A program made the position numbers and the translations under genes. Under the pieces are notes generated by a model, which had not been told where the DNA came from, made no database searches, and saw only the letters and a list, made by a program, of their open reading frames with translations. Shown in pieces: positions 11,214 through 22,949 of a stretch of DNA of 64,000 bases. This DNA comes from Echinometra lucunter (lineage: Eukaryota > Echinodermata > Echinoidea > Camarodonta > Echinometridae). How positions within the stretch are numbered: the stretch's first letter is position 1; every line of letters starts with the position of its first letter. The stretch spans positions 7,355,186 to 7,419,185 of the forward strand of contig CM057153.1 of assembly GCA_029962745.1 (NCBI GenBank). The letters run 5' to 3'.

Positions 11214-12370
11214 ATCTTACTATAAACCTTATCAGTCAGTAGAGGGCTTACGAAAAAGCGAGAGCTTTGTCTCTCCCTAAATACCATTTACAAACATCCC
11301 ACCAAGTTAAAGCCTCCGCCTTTGGGGATAAGAAATTTCTACGAAGCTCTGCATGAATATAGTGAAGATGGTAATGTGTTAAGAGATAAACTAGAAATCC
11401 CTTTTCAACAGTTTCTCATTGTCATTCATCCTATTAGCCCTCACCGAGTGCTGCCTTCAGTAGCTTAAAATCAAGCTTTGTATATCTGGTTGAACGGGAA
11501 GTGCAACTCATTTGATGATCCCTTAACTCATGGGCTACTGGAACTGGATGGCCCCTGTAATAAACCTATGGCAATAAGAGAACGCAGCAGTCAATGGGTT
11601 TAACAGAAGCTTGATTACTGGGAAGGGGTAAAGGACAATTTTTATGCAAGTTTTCTCAATCTCTTGATATCAGTTTAAAAGAATATCATAGCAGAAATGT
11701 CCTCTAAAAAGGATTACCCTTAAAATGCTCTCATATTGCCCCATATACTTATTTTCGTGTGCAGTGTATATATTTTTAAAGATTTCTGGTCATTGTGTTT
11801 ATTGTAAAATCCCATTGCAAGACCAAACTGAACTCAGTACAATTGCAGTCTCCACAAAGAGTCATAGCTGCAGCTTGTGTGATTCAAGAAGTTTTCTAAT
11901 TCAATTTCTTTTTTTTCAAACTGAAATTAATGCATCCCAGCCAAAGGATGAGATGTGTATGTTTATAGGAAAGGAAAATTCTGCATACCAGTAAATCCAT
12001 TCCACACACTTCAGCATTACTGGTACTGAGAAATTAGTCACATTCAGTTATTGAAAATCATTAAATAATCATCTAGTCTAGACATCGTAAAAAAAGAAAT
12101 ATTGACTGATTAGGGAAGAAAAGCATTGTGATAAGGCAATAGAAGCAGATGCAAAAATGAATACATAAGTATTTCATTTTGGCAGTCACAGATTACTTGT
12201 GTTTATGTATGAATTTGTAAGTGGGGATGTGAGATGACATAAAAGTGTAAGGAACTTAAACCTTGAATCATTCAGAGAGCCCACATCATACAAATATTGT
12301 GCCTTTTCTCAGAACAGGAACAGAGGAATAAAACAGATTATGAGAGATTAATAAAGGTAGGAAAATAATT
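11214..12370. other. unique AT-rich stretch, no feature seen
   Basis: No TIR pair, RNA gene or convincing frame found. The 89-codon frame near 11725-11994 looks random. Confidence 0.5.
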
Positions 12371-12449
12371 AAATAGAGAGAGTCAGACAGAGAGACAGAC
12401 AATGGGGAAAGACAGACAGACAGAGGGAGAGAGAGAGAGAGAGAGAGTT
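12371..12449. repeat. GA/CAGA microsatellite
   Basis: Alternating AGAG and ACAG blocks followed by (GA)n. Confidence 0.9.
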
Positions 12450-12939
12450 GAGAAAAGGTCTTCACCTTATCATTATTTGACCTACAATTGGCATTCTACA
12501 ATTGCATCTTCTTCTTTTTTAAAATCTATTCACTGCTTTAAAACCCACCCTCAATGAATAAGAGAAATCCATTACATGTGCACTACATTCAACAAAGTCA
12601 GTAACTTACTTTACACTTCTGTTGAAATGAATAATATGTAGTGGTTACATGAATACTGCAAGAATGAGATTGAAGGGGAATTCACACACTGAATACTTTG
12701 CATTTTAAAACCTTGAATTAGGTGTTCAGCTTCCTGTGGTGATGATAAAAGGTGAAGATATTAAAAGATCATGCTTCACATGGATCCTGGGTATTATTAC
12801 CACACTGCATTAGCACAGCAAGACAGTGAACAACCAACCCTAAAATGTGATCATCTCTACCACAACCTTCAACCTCAGAGGCGAAAAAAGTACCCATGTA
12901 ATGCAACAAATTCCTGGAACAAAAACATCAGATGAGTGA

Positions 12940-13090
12940 AGGATCTGTCTTGGGCGACTTGTACCCTTCATCGCTCACTCCTGGATGAGGGATGGCCCTC
13001 CTCCACTACCAACCTCCGCTGCTCAGCGGTAATTAGGAGCATAGGTTAATGCTGCAGACGATGATGTTCATGGGGATGAGGTTAACACCG
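12940..13090. promoter_or_regulatory. possible regulatory island
   Basis: Higher GC than its surroundings, with a homeodomain-type GGTAATTAGG motif and the palindromic GCTGCTCAGC block nearby. No coding frame. Weak evidence, by composition and motif only. Confidence 0.2.
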
Positions 13091-13244
13091 CTTGCTCCTC
13101 CTATACTAAGTCAAGTGTGTGCAAACAAACGGTGGTCGTTTGGGCCGATAAGAGAGACATGATGGTGACTGATGGCTGGGGTATTAGGATGCCTTCCAAG
13201 AGATGGATCGGTGTCTGATTTATGGAACGAAGAGTGATTGTATG

Positions 13245-13690
13245 GTGACAGAGAGACAGAGATGGAAAGAAAAACAGAGATAGTGGTGAGAGAGAGAGAG
13301 AGAGAGGAGAGAGAGAGGGAAGGAGAGAGGGGAGAGATAGAAACTGTGGAGGGAGGGGAGAGATAGAAATTGTGGAGGGAGGGAGGGAGGGAGGGAGAAG
13401 AAAAACTGGGAGAAAAGAAGAAAGCAATAGGAGCCCAATGAGAAAGGGGGAGACAGAGACAAGTGGGGGGGGGGGGGGGAGGGATAGAGAGAAAGAGAGA
13501 GTGAAGAAGGGGTAGTAGGAGAAAGGCAGATAGGGAGCTGAAACATAGGCAGAGAGCAAGACAGACGAGAGAAAGAGAAAGAGTGAGAAGAGAGGAAGAG
13601 AAAGAATGAGAAAGAGAGGAAGAGAGAAGAGAGAGGAAGATTGATGAGAGAGTGTGAGAGGGAGCCGCGACAGAGACAGAGTGACGAAAG
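13245..13690. repeat. about 440-bp polypurine tract (GA / GGGA / G-run)
   Basis: Nearly uninterrupted A/G on the plus strand: (GA)n, (GGGA)n and a long G run near 13466-13480. Mirror-symmetric purine tracts of this size can form triplex (H-DNA) structures, an established property of such sequence. Three overlapping minus-strand frames of 152-202 codons here read as Ser/Leu/Pro/Phe repeats and are not genes. Confidence 0.92.
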
Positions 13691-14136
13691 AAAGATGAAG
13701 GTATCTTCCAAGATGACATACCAGTTTAGATTTCTAGACTAATGCATTATCCCCATTGTGTTTTTAGAGAGTTTCCACTTAAGGGAGTTTGAAATAGATA
13801 CAGATTAATAGGTATAAAGAGATGAATAGGGTGAAATGATGATATGAAACAAAAATAAAGACAGAAAAAAGGACAGAAAGATAAGGAATAATAGCAAAAG
13901 AGAGCTGTGACATCACTATGAGAAATCTTCAAAAGAATAACATGATGCAAACATAAATAAAGAGAGATTAAACAAACCTTTTGTGACAAGGCCAAAATAA
14001 CATTGAGAATTTGGTTTGGGGAATATAACCCTTTTTTTAGAGAGGGCAGAAATTAGAAAAAAAAGGAGTCTCCTTACCTATGAAAATGCTATGAGCATTA
14101 AGTACACAAAATATTGAATACTGAATTCCTAATGCA

Positions 14137-14148
14137 GGGGGGGGGGGG
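14137..14148. repeat. G12 homopolymer
   Basis: Twelve consecutive G. Confidence 0.9.
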
Positions 14149-14330
14149 ATGGAGGAGGAAGGTTCGAGAAAACACAAAATAAGGAAGAAAGGGATAAAAT
14201 AAAATCATCACTGTACGGTGAGAGGTATATAGTATCCTGGAGGAAGGAATTAGTGAAAGCTGGATCTTCGACTCTCAATTTAGCTCATTTCTCTCACACG
14301 ATGGACAAGATGTGAACATTTCCAAATCAC

Positions 14331-14346
14331 GGGGGGGGGGGGGGGG
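14331..14346. repeat. G16 homopolymer
   Basis: Sixteen consecutive G. Long enough to support G-quadruplex formation within a single run. Confidence 0.92.
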
Positions 14347-14436
14347 CAAATCACATGAGACATGCTGAGATAACAGAGTGGCCCAAGTTATCTTCCCTGA
14401 CATGTTTTCTTCCTCTTCCCAGTGCTGCTTGGCAAG

Positions 14437-14455
14437 GAGAGAGAGAGAGAGAGAG
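14437..14455. repeat. (GA)n microsatellite
   Basis: About nine GA units. Confidence 0.9.
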
Positions 14456-14730
14456 TAGGCTGAGAGGTGAAGGAGTGAAAAGTTCAGAAGAGAATCATGC
14501 GGAATCTCGGCGCGTTTGTCAGAGCCATGTTTCTGAGGACTCTTCCAAACGGGACAGACAATTCAATTTGAAAAACCACGCAGAACGTCATTCCAACATG
14601 GAAAGTGATGCATAACAGTTCCCATATCTGAAATCTATAGGGATTTATCCCCCCCCCCAACATATATTGTGTTTCATCCCCTGGCAGCTGCAACCCAGTG
14701 GAGAAAATATTGGAATTATGATCACAGAGG

Positions 14731-15109
14731 TTAAAGTGATTACACAATAGTTTTGATATTTTGATATATGATCGAGTATAGAATTCTAAGAACAATAACA
14801 TTAAAAATTTGATGATTTTCAATTGAAATCAATGCATTTTGGCAAATTATTTGTGATTAGTCAAGGGTTGACCTAAAAATTTGAGTATGAGATATGATGT
14901 AGATGTGGCTATCCAGCTTCGTGCATTGCAGTTGTGGCGTGCGCTAGACTGTACAATAGCTGAGGGGCCAAAAATAGGCTGAAATCTTATCATATTTTGG
15001 GTTTTTCTTGGCAATACGACTTTTTTTAAACTTTAGGCAGATAACTTTCTGCTAATAAAATCATGCTCTTTTGAAGGAACATTGTTTCAACATTGGGTAC
15101 CCCCTTTAA
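14731..15109. mobile_element. TTAA-ended element, family B copy 1 (internally deleted)
   Basis: Homologous along its length to 32944-33431. Both copies start TTAAAGTGATTACACAAT and end in CCCCCTTTAA, so TTAA is present at both ends. The terminal inverted repeat is weak beyond TTAAAG. Relative to copy 2 it lacks about 100 bases after GACTGTACAA, the segment that carries the CRE palindromes. The minus-strand frame at 14484-14822 overlaps the left part but has no recognisable domain. Confidence 0.85.
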
Positions 15110-15396
15110 TAACCATCCAAGGTTAATTCCTAATTAATTCAGGAAGAACTACAGTTTTCATGTTCCTGCAGACAATAACTATATTGCATGTATTGCATGG
15201 TAACGCCCTCACAATCTCTTAATTGGTAGAGCACCATTAGGTAATCACTTAACATCCTCGTTTAGGATGTTACTTTGATCTAAACATAGAAGGACAAAAT
15301 GGAAGGTGGGGAGCAATGGGACATCAGTCATGATCATAGATATTTTAACCTTGTTCTTTCACTTTAAGGAATGCAACAATATCATACATGTCAATC

Positions 15397-15612
15397 TAAA
15401 GGGGATTTCACACCAGGCCTACGTAGAGTTGCATAGTGCGGTGCACTGAGTACGTACATACAGTAGGGTAGTGTTGTGCAGACTTGAGTAAAAACTGTGC
15501 TCTTTCTGTCTCTGGTGCTCTACGCCGAAAGTACGCCAAAATTGTGAATCTCGGCGTAGTCGGTATGCCACACTACATAACTCTATGTAGGCCCTATGTG
15601 AAACCCCCTTTA
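15397..15612. mobile_element. 216-bp TIR element (TAAAGGGG ends)
   Basis: The left arm starts TAAAGGGGATTTCACACC and the inverted right arm TAAAGGGGGTTTCACATA. Pairing continues through GGCCTACGTAGAGTT versus GGCCTACATAGAGTT, giving arms of about 50 bases. Outer TA dinucleotides fit a TA duplication. Frames of 70 and 95 codons overlap it on opposite strands and are not genes. Confidence 0.85.
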
Positions 15613-15803
15613 GAGACATTTCTATCTTCACATATTATTCTACTTCCTATATCATGTCAATCTATGTTAAGAGTGAAACAACTTGTTGAAACCCTTTTTT
15701 TTCTTTTAAAACAAACTGATTCAACCAGTTGTTTCACTCTAAGCATAACACGACCAACAGAAGAGAATTAGTCTGCACTTTCCCTATATGGCATGGTTGT
15801 ACT

Positions 15804-15828
15804 GTAATGTATTGTATTGTATTGTATA
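15804..15828. repeat. (GTATT)n pentanucleotide microsatellite
   Basis: About four to five tandem TGTAT units. Confidence 0.85.
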
Positions 15829-15984
15829 TATTTATTCACAGTAAAAACTCCCAATTAGTCAAAACAGACTGCTTTTCAGCGAGTCCGTGACATATTATAC
15901 AGGTAAAAGTGATGCACTACGGTTTACAAAATATTTACAAAGCATTACATATAACACAGAAAATAAAACATAAAATATTAAACA

Positions 15985-16139
15985 ATCAGGGCTCCGTTTC
16001 ATAAACTTGTTATCAGTAACAACTGCCACATTTCTACGACAAAGTTGGTCTTAGCCAATCAGACGCAAGGATTTCAGTAGCTCGTAACAGTTATCGCAAC
16101 TTGTTATTGATAACAAGTTTTATGAAACGGGGCCCTGAT
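15985..16139. mobile_element. GTTTCAT hairpin MITE, family C copy 1
   Basis: Arms pair over about 34 bases: ATCAGGGCTCCGTTTCATAA against the inverted right end ATCAGGGCCCCGTTTCATAA, and then through the TTGTTATCARTAACAA block. The centre carries TTAGCCAATCAGA, a CCAAT box, as in the other two family C copies (26390-26530, 44660-44819). The RFX-like half of the core is degraded here. Confidence 0.88.
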
Positions 16140-16159
16140 GCGTTTTCATATCAACACAT

Positions 16160-16246
16160 GTGATATGATTTTAATTTGGTATAACACACACGTGTCCCAT
16201 AGAGCCTAGCCGGCCTTATCTCAGGCTTGGTTTTCAACAGGTTAAG
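16160..16246. repeat. TTAACCC-family short repeat, copy 2
   Basis: Shares TATAACAC, CCATAGAGCCTAGC and CTTATCTCAGGC with 2795-2887 and 30394-30478. The start is eroded; it ends near CAACAGGTTAA. Confidence 0.55.
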
Positions 16247-16559
16247 GACATTTCTCTCTCTTCAAACAAGAATATTCTACATCATACTTTCATGGCCTTC
16301 ATATGAAGATGGGAGAAAAATGATACAAGGTGAAAACTCAATCAAGTACATTTTGCAATATCGCAAACTTGTGCACATACACAGCAATGACAACATACTC
16401 CTTTCATATCTTATGAAGAAAGCAAACAGCAGAACTATAATGTATTTAAGTCTTCCCCATTTTTGAATATGAGAACACTTCAAATAGCAGCTCTAATTTT
16501 CATATCTACAATGTAATTTTAATCATTTTGCTATGTGTCCATACTTGACGAAGTTTGAA

Positions 16560-16825
16560 ATCCCATCAAAGTACCAAGTCTATTAATAAAATACATGAAT
16601 ACAAGAGGAGGAAAAAAACATAAAAAGGATGGACAAAATTGCCACTCAATGGCTAATACAGACAATATAACAAATTAAGGTACATGTATGTAGAAGTGTA
16701 TAATCCCATCAAAGTACCAAGTCTATTAATAAAATGCACAAATACAAGAGACAGGGGGAAAAACAAAAAGGATGGACAAAATTGCCACTCAATTGCTAAT
16801 GCCGACAATATAACAAATTAAGGTA
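16560..16825. repeat. 143-bp tandem duplication
   Basis: The block beginning TCCCATCAAAGTACCAAGTC at 16561 recurs at 16704. Homology extends through ACAAAATTGCCACTCAATG to ACAATATAACAAATTAAGG. Two copies with a few substitutions and small indels. Confidence 0.9.
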
Positions 16826-18098
16826 ACCTCTAATTGATTAACTTATCAATTTCTAAAGTGCTTGATGGAGGGCAAAATGGTATTACCAGAAGAAGGTCAT
16901 TTTTGTTCCTAGAACATTATTACTGTAGAAAGAGAGACTAGCATAACTGCTCTCTTAGTAATTCCATAGATATACTTTCTAATTAGGGTGGTATTGTGTG
17001 GCTTAAGTCATAACTACTCCTGGGTAGTGAAAAAAAGTTCAGGGACAGAGAAGGATGAATGGAAGTGCTTTCAATTTTTATAGAGACAAGACAGAAAGTG
17101 GGACGAGCAAAGTCAGAGGATATGAGAGCATCATTTTAGTAAAGGACAGAGAAAGAAGGGGAAGGTCCATAACACTTGTCAGTTGAGAGAACAAGCTGGT
17201 AGAAGAATATGTCCAACCCTGATATTAGACTGCATTCACACAAAACAAGGAGGAATGTCCAACATCCTTTCTCCTCACTATTATAAACAAAACTTTATGA
17301 AATGTGAACACATCCATGTTACAATCCTATTTGCCCAAGCGACAAGTCTAGGATAGCAGATACTCAAAATACCTTATACAGGCCAGCAATACTATCAAGC
17401 TAATGTAATGGAGGTGGAAAGAGTACCATAACTTCATATTGGAAAATTTTGCCACATCTTTACAATATCTGTTTGCCCTAATTTCAAAATTTGCCCAAAT
17501 AAATGAATCCCAAAAAGGGTGATAATCTTATCATTTTTGGCTCGTCAGAAATTTCTGAAATTAAGCCCTTGGAATCCTTGATCTGTCTCTGTACAACTGA
17601 AGAGGAAATTTCTTTTATGGAATCAAAGAAAATATCAATTTGTTGTATAATATTCATGTCTTCTTCACACTATGAAATGGTACTTTCTATCAGTTACCAC
17701 AAACAATTTCTCTACTGACCCAAAAAGATAGCAAAGTTCATGTAGGAATCACAAATTTCTTCACACTTTGTGAATCAATGTGGTCATGTGACACAGTGAA
17801 TCAACCACTCGCATTAATTACGTTTGCAGCATTCCCGACATACTTGGCATACTTTCAAAGTTTGTTCCGGGAGAGCGGAGGAGCGGCTGATGCAGGCAGG
17901 AAGGGTTTCACACTGCTCTTTAACTCGGCCCAGATTGAAGGCAGCCACGCAGGGAGACTCTGGCAAAAGAACTAGGATAATGACCTTGTCTTAAACCCCA
18001 CGAGGGGTTGACTGTAACATTCAAGTGTTAAAATTGTTTCCTGCTTTTGGAAGAGGAAATAAAATCTAGAAAGATGATGCATAATGAAGGATGAAGAA

Positions 18099-18102
<4 letters not shown>

Positions 18103-18134
<32 letters not shown>
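18103..18134. repeat. (AG)16 microsatellite
   Basis: Perfect dinucleotide run. Confidence 0.95.
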
Positions 18135-18140
<6 letters not shown>

Positions 18141-18179
18141 TACGATTTGATATAAAAGTTTCTTATGCCAAAAAATAAG

Positions 18180-19180
18180 GAGAGAGGTCAAATAGTAGTA
18201 AATTTAAGGGCAGAGTCAAATCTTCAGGGCTGTTCTTTTGAAAGTACCCTAGTACAGACTGATGAATTCTGGTTCACATCATGTTTTTAAACATTTCATG
18301 CATGAATCAATCAGATTATTCTTGAAACTGTGAATCAATGCATTTTACGAACTCGTGCCAAATTCATGTCAATATCATCACATGTGACACATTTATATTG
18401 ACTTGAATACAGGGGAGAACAGACACCAAACTGCCCCAAACTCCTAAATACTTCTGAGTCAAATAATTTTAGTTTACAACTCTAGAGAAATTTGAATATT
18501 GAGCATTTTTTTCTCTGCCCCCTCATCCATGATGATATTGACAGTGGTCTACAGATGAATATTATCAGTCTAATTCTCAGCTACTCATCTGATAACATTT
18601 AAAAATCACAACTATCAATCTCAACAACACAAGCATGCTTTCCCCACCTCTTCATTTCTGTTCCCAGCACCATTCGGTGACACAAGGGCAATAATTTGGG
18701 TTACACAGGTGATTGCCCCATTGGGCAACCAGCACTACATGCTAATAGAGTATCTTCAGCTAGCCCCAAGGGTGATAGTATTGTCTTACACATGTCCAAC
18801 CCTCCCTAAATTAAACTCTTTTGGTAAGCCTATCCTTGCTGAAATACTATAGTAGCCTGGTCCATCAAAGCCACAGGCATCTAATCAAACTTCTTTCCTT
18901 TGAAGCAGATGAAACTGTCTATAAAATAGGTTGTTATAGTATTTCTAGGTAAAAGAAAAGTCGATGAAATAAGAAGAAAAATTCAATTATGGATGAAAGA
19001 GGATGGAAGAGCAAAAATAGTATAGAACTGCTTCCAAATCACTTGTAAATCTAGAACCATCTCGTATGGATGGTGTCAATGGAATGCCATTTCTTAAAGC
19101 CACTAATACCTATCAGGCAGTTAAGTGATTTAGGACAGGCCTGTGAAACAATTCACGTTGTTTGTCTCTCTCTTGTACAG
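18180..19180. other. unique AT-rich stretch, no gene seen
   Basis: Nothing recognisable apart from a short stem-loop at about 18714-18730 (TTGCCC / GGGCAA). Confidence 0.5.
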
Positions 19181-19183
19181 TTA

Positions 19184-19399
19184 TACAGGGTGTCCAAAAA
19201 AGAAAAAACAAACACACACACACACACAAACAAAAAAATATATGCACAGTAAATGTCTCATATTATGATCCGACTTTGTCATGAAATTCTCCCATTGTGC
19301 AGTAATTGATGCTGAGTCATAATAATTCCAGTGGATTCCAACAGATGTAGTAAGATATTAATGGATATATTTTTGTTTTGTCTTTTGACATACCCTGTA
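19184..19399. mobile_element. mariner-like MITE (TACAGGGTGTC ends)
   Basis: The left end, TACAGGGTGTCCAAAAAAG, pairs with the inverted right end TACAGGGTATGTCAAAAGAC, and both continue into AAACAAA. Short ends of the form TACAGGGTGTC are familiar from mariner-type elements of many invertebrates. The 216-bp interior has a (CA)n run and no transposase, so this is a non-autonomous derivative. Confidence 0.8.
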
Positions 19400-19769
19400 C
19401 CTAATTCATAAATCGAGTAAGCATTTACTCCTGGGAAATTATTTCCTCTGAGGCTTTCCCTTTAGAATGAAGTTTCCTCTAGTTAAATCGCTCTAATATA
19501 TTAAATTTCTCTCCTCAACATTCTTCTTTGGTAACTCTCATTAAAAACAAAGAGTTCTGGTATTTATAATTACTTCTAAAATCATAATGAAATATGAGGA
19601 CAATAACTTTAGAACTGTATACTTATTACTTATTACTTTTCTAGGATAAGTTTGCCAATGTTTCTGCTTTTATAAGGAACATGTCACACATCTCTTTATA
19701 CTCCCAATGTTAAGAATGACCCTACAGTTCAATTTTCACTCAGTTAATCTTTATTAATTTCTGAAATCC

Positions 19770-19935
19770 CATCCTTGAAGAAATTTCATAAATTGTCGCC
19801 CAGCTAGCAGAAAGGCATTGACACTAGCACGACACAAATCACCTGACTGGCAGAAGGTCGAGTATGTGTTACTTGATAAGTATAAAGTCGTACTAGAGTT
19901 AACCCCCTTCTGCCAGCCGGGTAGTTCATCTCGCC
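19770..19935. repeat. imperfect inverted and direct repeat (CTGGCAGAAGG words)
   Basis: CAGCTAGCAGAAAGG near 19801 is inverted as CCTTCTGCCAGCCGG near 19908, with a direct copy of CTGGCAGAAGG between them at about 19845. About 120 bases separate the outer words. Too short and imperfect to call a transposon with confidence. Confidence 0.4.
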
Positions 19936-20455
19936 CTTCTTCCAATCACACAACCATTGACAACGACATATAACATGTCAGGCTCACATAATTACAATTT
20001 ACTATTCATATTCCCTGTCAACCTAAAAGTATGAAAATTAATAAAAGAGTGCAGTATTTCTCTTTATACTGTATACTTTCTACAGAATCACTTTTTAAAC
20101 CAAGCTATCATATTACACAATGATTAAGAGTCTCTCAGGTAGAATATCAGAAGTCAAAAAGTGAAAGTTCCAACATTCTTGCCAAAATATTACATATCAA
20201 CAGCCAGTTCAAATAAAACAATGTCACCATTCTTGTTATGAAAGAAACTTAAACATATTTCTTCTAAACATCAAAAACATACTGGATACAATTTGAATTT
20301 TGGTAGGAAATTTGTAAAAAAGGACAAACACTAAAAAACAAACAAACAAAACAGAAGCATATGTGAAAGCAAAAAACTTGTGAAACTTGGATCATCAGCA
20401 GACTTTTGAAGTGAAATCCTACAATGCGATGCAACATAACTATCCACTGTGAATC

Positions 20456-20937
20456 TAGGTTGCGTTCAAGCGACCACTTTTCACTCTAGAAACACAGTTT
20501 TCAAAGACGTTTAGTTTAAACCACGGTTGCGCTCAATCCATTTTTTGCAGGTCGTAAAAATAAACGTCTTTCAAAACGCAAACATGAAACGCTGAAAAAG
20601 GTGCGTTTTGAATCATGATTCTGCAGAACCACGATCACTAAAAATCAACTGAACGCAACAGAGATCTCAATCATTATTCTATGACTTCGCTATCATGGTC
20701 CATTTCCGGTTCGGGGGCAAAACAAATTCAGAAAGTGCATGCCGAAGTTGACCTATACTTCCCGGGTCAAACTGCCAGTACGATGCACAGTGGGTGGGCT
20801 TGAAATGAGCGAGAATCAGCGTTGATGAAAAATCGCTTGAATGCTCTCCCGCAGAAGCCGTGTTTTGTAACAGCGTTTTGATTTGTGATACATGTTTATG
20901 ATTCTAGCTTCAAAAAAATCGTTTGAACGCACCCCTA
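20456..20937. mobile_element. 482-bp TIR element (GCGTTCAARCGA ends)
   Basis: The left end TAGGTTGCGTTCAAGCGA pairs with the inverted right end TAGGGGTGCGTTCAAACGA. TA at both outer edges fits a TA target duplication. The interior holds repeated AAACGTCTTTCAAAACGC-like words but no coherent frame. Confidence 0.82.
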
Positions 20938-21886
20938 GTAAAAGACCTCTGAAATACCTTTCACCTACATTTATGGCCTGAGACTAATCTGACCATTCTT
21001 GACTTCCTACTTATAGGTCAAAAAGGGAGAAAATGGGATTTAACTAATTTATCTCCATTGGTTGCAAGCTTTAAAGTCAAAAGCTTTAAAGCCGAAGGAT
21101 ATCATGGACCAGACAAAGATTATTCTACATCTTCTACGGATTGCACTATATAAAGAGTAAATCAGTTTATAAATGACATCAGAAAGAAATTCTGCAATTT
21201 GTAAGATAAATCTTATTACCAAATTAATCCCCCTATATCTAGATAAGTGTGTTCATATGGCCAAATTCTTGCTTGCCTCGAAACAGCTCAAGCCATTTCT
21301 CATATCACATTGCGAAAAATCTCATGTAAAATGAGAAAAGCATGTAACTGCTCAACTTAAGAATTTCATAAAATATTTTGGATAGATGATAAAATATTGA
21401 TTCTGTACTACAGTGTAAATGGACTTTACTGGACTTTTGATATAAGCCTTGCATATGGTTGAGCTGACATAGCAGCTAAGTTCATCAGCATTAGCCAATG
21501 GTTTATCACTTTCAACATATTTGAAATCAACTTACCTTCGTCTGCCACTATCTTCCATCTAGACTATTAAGCTGGAAAATTAACTTCAAATTATTAACGG
21601 GGCATTCACATGCTCCCAAAACGAGATATTCTGATCTCATTTTAAACATAGATTTTATTGTGCCTGTTCACACACTGGAAAAATCTGAAGTTAGGTTTTC
21701 TGTGCACACAATTCATCTTCCATTTCCTCTTTTTTTCCTCTTCACTATCATCTTATTCTTCTCTTATGTTCTTTTTCCATTTCTCTCTCAATCTATCCTC
21801 AACTCTTCTCTTATGCATTTCTTCATTTTTGTCATTCCTCTTTTGTTTTTTCAAGCTTCCATCCAACTGTGGTGCAATCTACCTGA

Positions 21887-21923
21887 CCCCCCCCCCCCAA
21901 AAAAAAAAAAAAAAAAAAAAAAA
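21887..21923. repeat. C12-A25 compound homopolymer
   Basis: Twelve C followed by twenty-five A. It resembles an A-tail, but no SINE or LINE body is recognisable upstream; the upstream 170 bases are polypyrimidine. Frames of 91 and 125 codons over it are artefacts. Confidence 0.9.
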
Positions 21924-21967
21924 TCAATATTTTAATCTCGCTTTTGTTCACACACAGCGCTTGGATA

Positions 21968-22117
21968 AATTAGTGAGATTTTTTTTCCTTAAAAATCTCT
22001 CAGATAGTGAGATTTTAATCTCAATCATATTCTAATTGGTAAGATTGTTGGATTCACACAAGTAAAAAGTGAGATTCTGAGTTAGATTCCAATATCGATA
22101 ATCAAATCTCACTAATT
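21968..22117. repeat. inverted repeat with multiple GTGAGATT words
   Basis: A perfect 14-bp inverted pair, AATTAGTGAGATTT at 21968 and AAATCTCACTAATT at 22104, brackets further GTGAGATT/AATCTCA words. Likely the remnant of a short hairpin element. Confidence 0.6.
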
Positions 22118-22171
22118 GCTCTACCTGTCAATGCTTCTTAGGATCTTTACTCTCTTTCTTCTTTAAACATG

Positions 22172-22214
22172 TTTTCTTTCTTTCTTCCTTCCTTCCTTCC
22201 TTTCTTTCTATTTA

Positions 22215-22280
<66 letters not shown>
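22172..22280. repeat. CTTT/CTTC tract and (TC)32 microsatellite
   Basis: A tetranucleotide pyrimidine tract leads into 64 perfect bases of TC (22217-22280), the longest dinucleotide array in the window. Confidence 0.95.
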
Positions 22281-22284
<4 letters not shown>

Positions 22285-22639
22285 TATTCATCCTTTGGCA
22301 ATCTTTATTTCAGATTTCATTGCCTATGTGTATCTTATTCTCTATCATTTCAATTCCTCTTCTATCTTTTTGAAGCTCCTCTCTATCCTGTCCTCCACCA
22401 GTCCACCTCACTCACCCCCCCTTCCATCTCTGTTTCCCCCTCAACATTCTTTACTAATATTCATCATCTCTTTTATGACAGTTTGAGAGAGGAATCTATG
22501 AGAGGCTTTTGAGACTATCTTTCCAAACTTTCAATCTTTTTTTTTTCTCCTACAATAAGCAAACTTCACTCGAGTATAAACCCAATACTAATCGCCAAAT
22601 CTATTTCCTAATACATCTCATGAATATTTCTCCCTTTTA

Positions 22640-22935
22640 GGCTTATACCGCAGACTTCAGCACGGCATCTGTTTACTCACAGGCATAAATAGGAAAAGGA
22701 AAAAAAAAATCCAGTTGGGAAGTCTGGTTATGAAGCTACAGAGTCCTTGTCTCCTCACCAGAGTCTGTTCATCATCGAATGTCGTCTTTGACTGATGGAA
22801 TAGATAAATAAATAAATCCATGCTCGGGCTAGATTGATGCTCTCTAATTGGAGTTTGGAGGGTGCATATGATCCAGATATGTCGGCTCGCATTAAACGAA
22901 ATCGTATAACGAGGGGTGGAGATCATGCATCAAAA
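22640..22935. promoter_or_regulatory. possible regulatory island
   Basis: Complex sequence between low-complexity flanks, with homeodomain cores (CTCTAATTGG) and a TAAATAAATAAAT block. No convincing frame. Proposed only from its contrast with neighbours. Confidence 0.2.
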
Positions 22936-22949
22936 TAAACCCTGCACAA

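Noticed and set aside
13101..13719. Minus-strand frames of 152, 163 and 202 codons
   Set aside because: All three lie in the polypurine tract, are open in several frames at once and read as Ser/Leu/Pro/Phe repeats.
21899..21923. A25 run as the tail of a retrotransposon
   Set aside because: The preceding sequence is a C run and polypyrimidine with no SINE or LINE body; homopolymer slippage is simpler.
21658..22486. Plus-strand frames of 91-125 codons rich in Ser, Phe and Leu
   Set aside because: They follow pyrimidine tracts, a C12-A25 homopolymer and the (TC)32 array, so the lack of stops is compositional.
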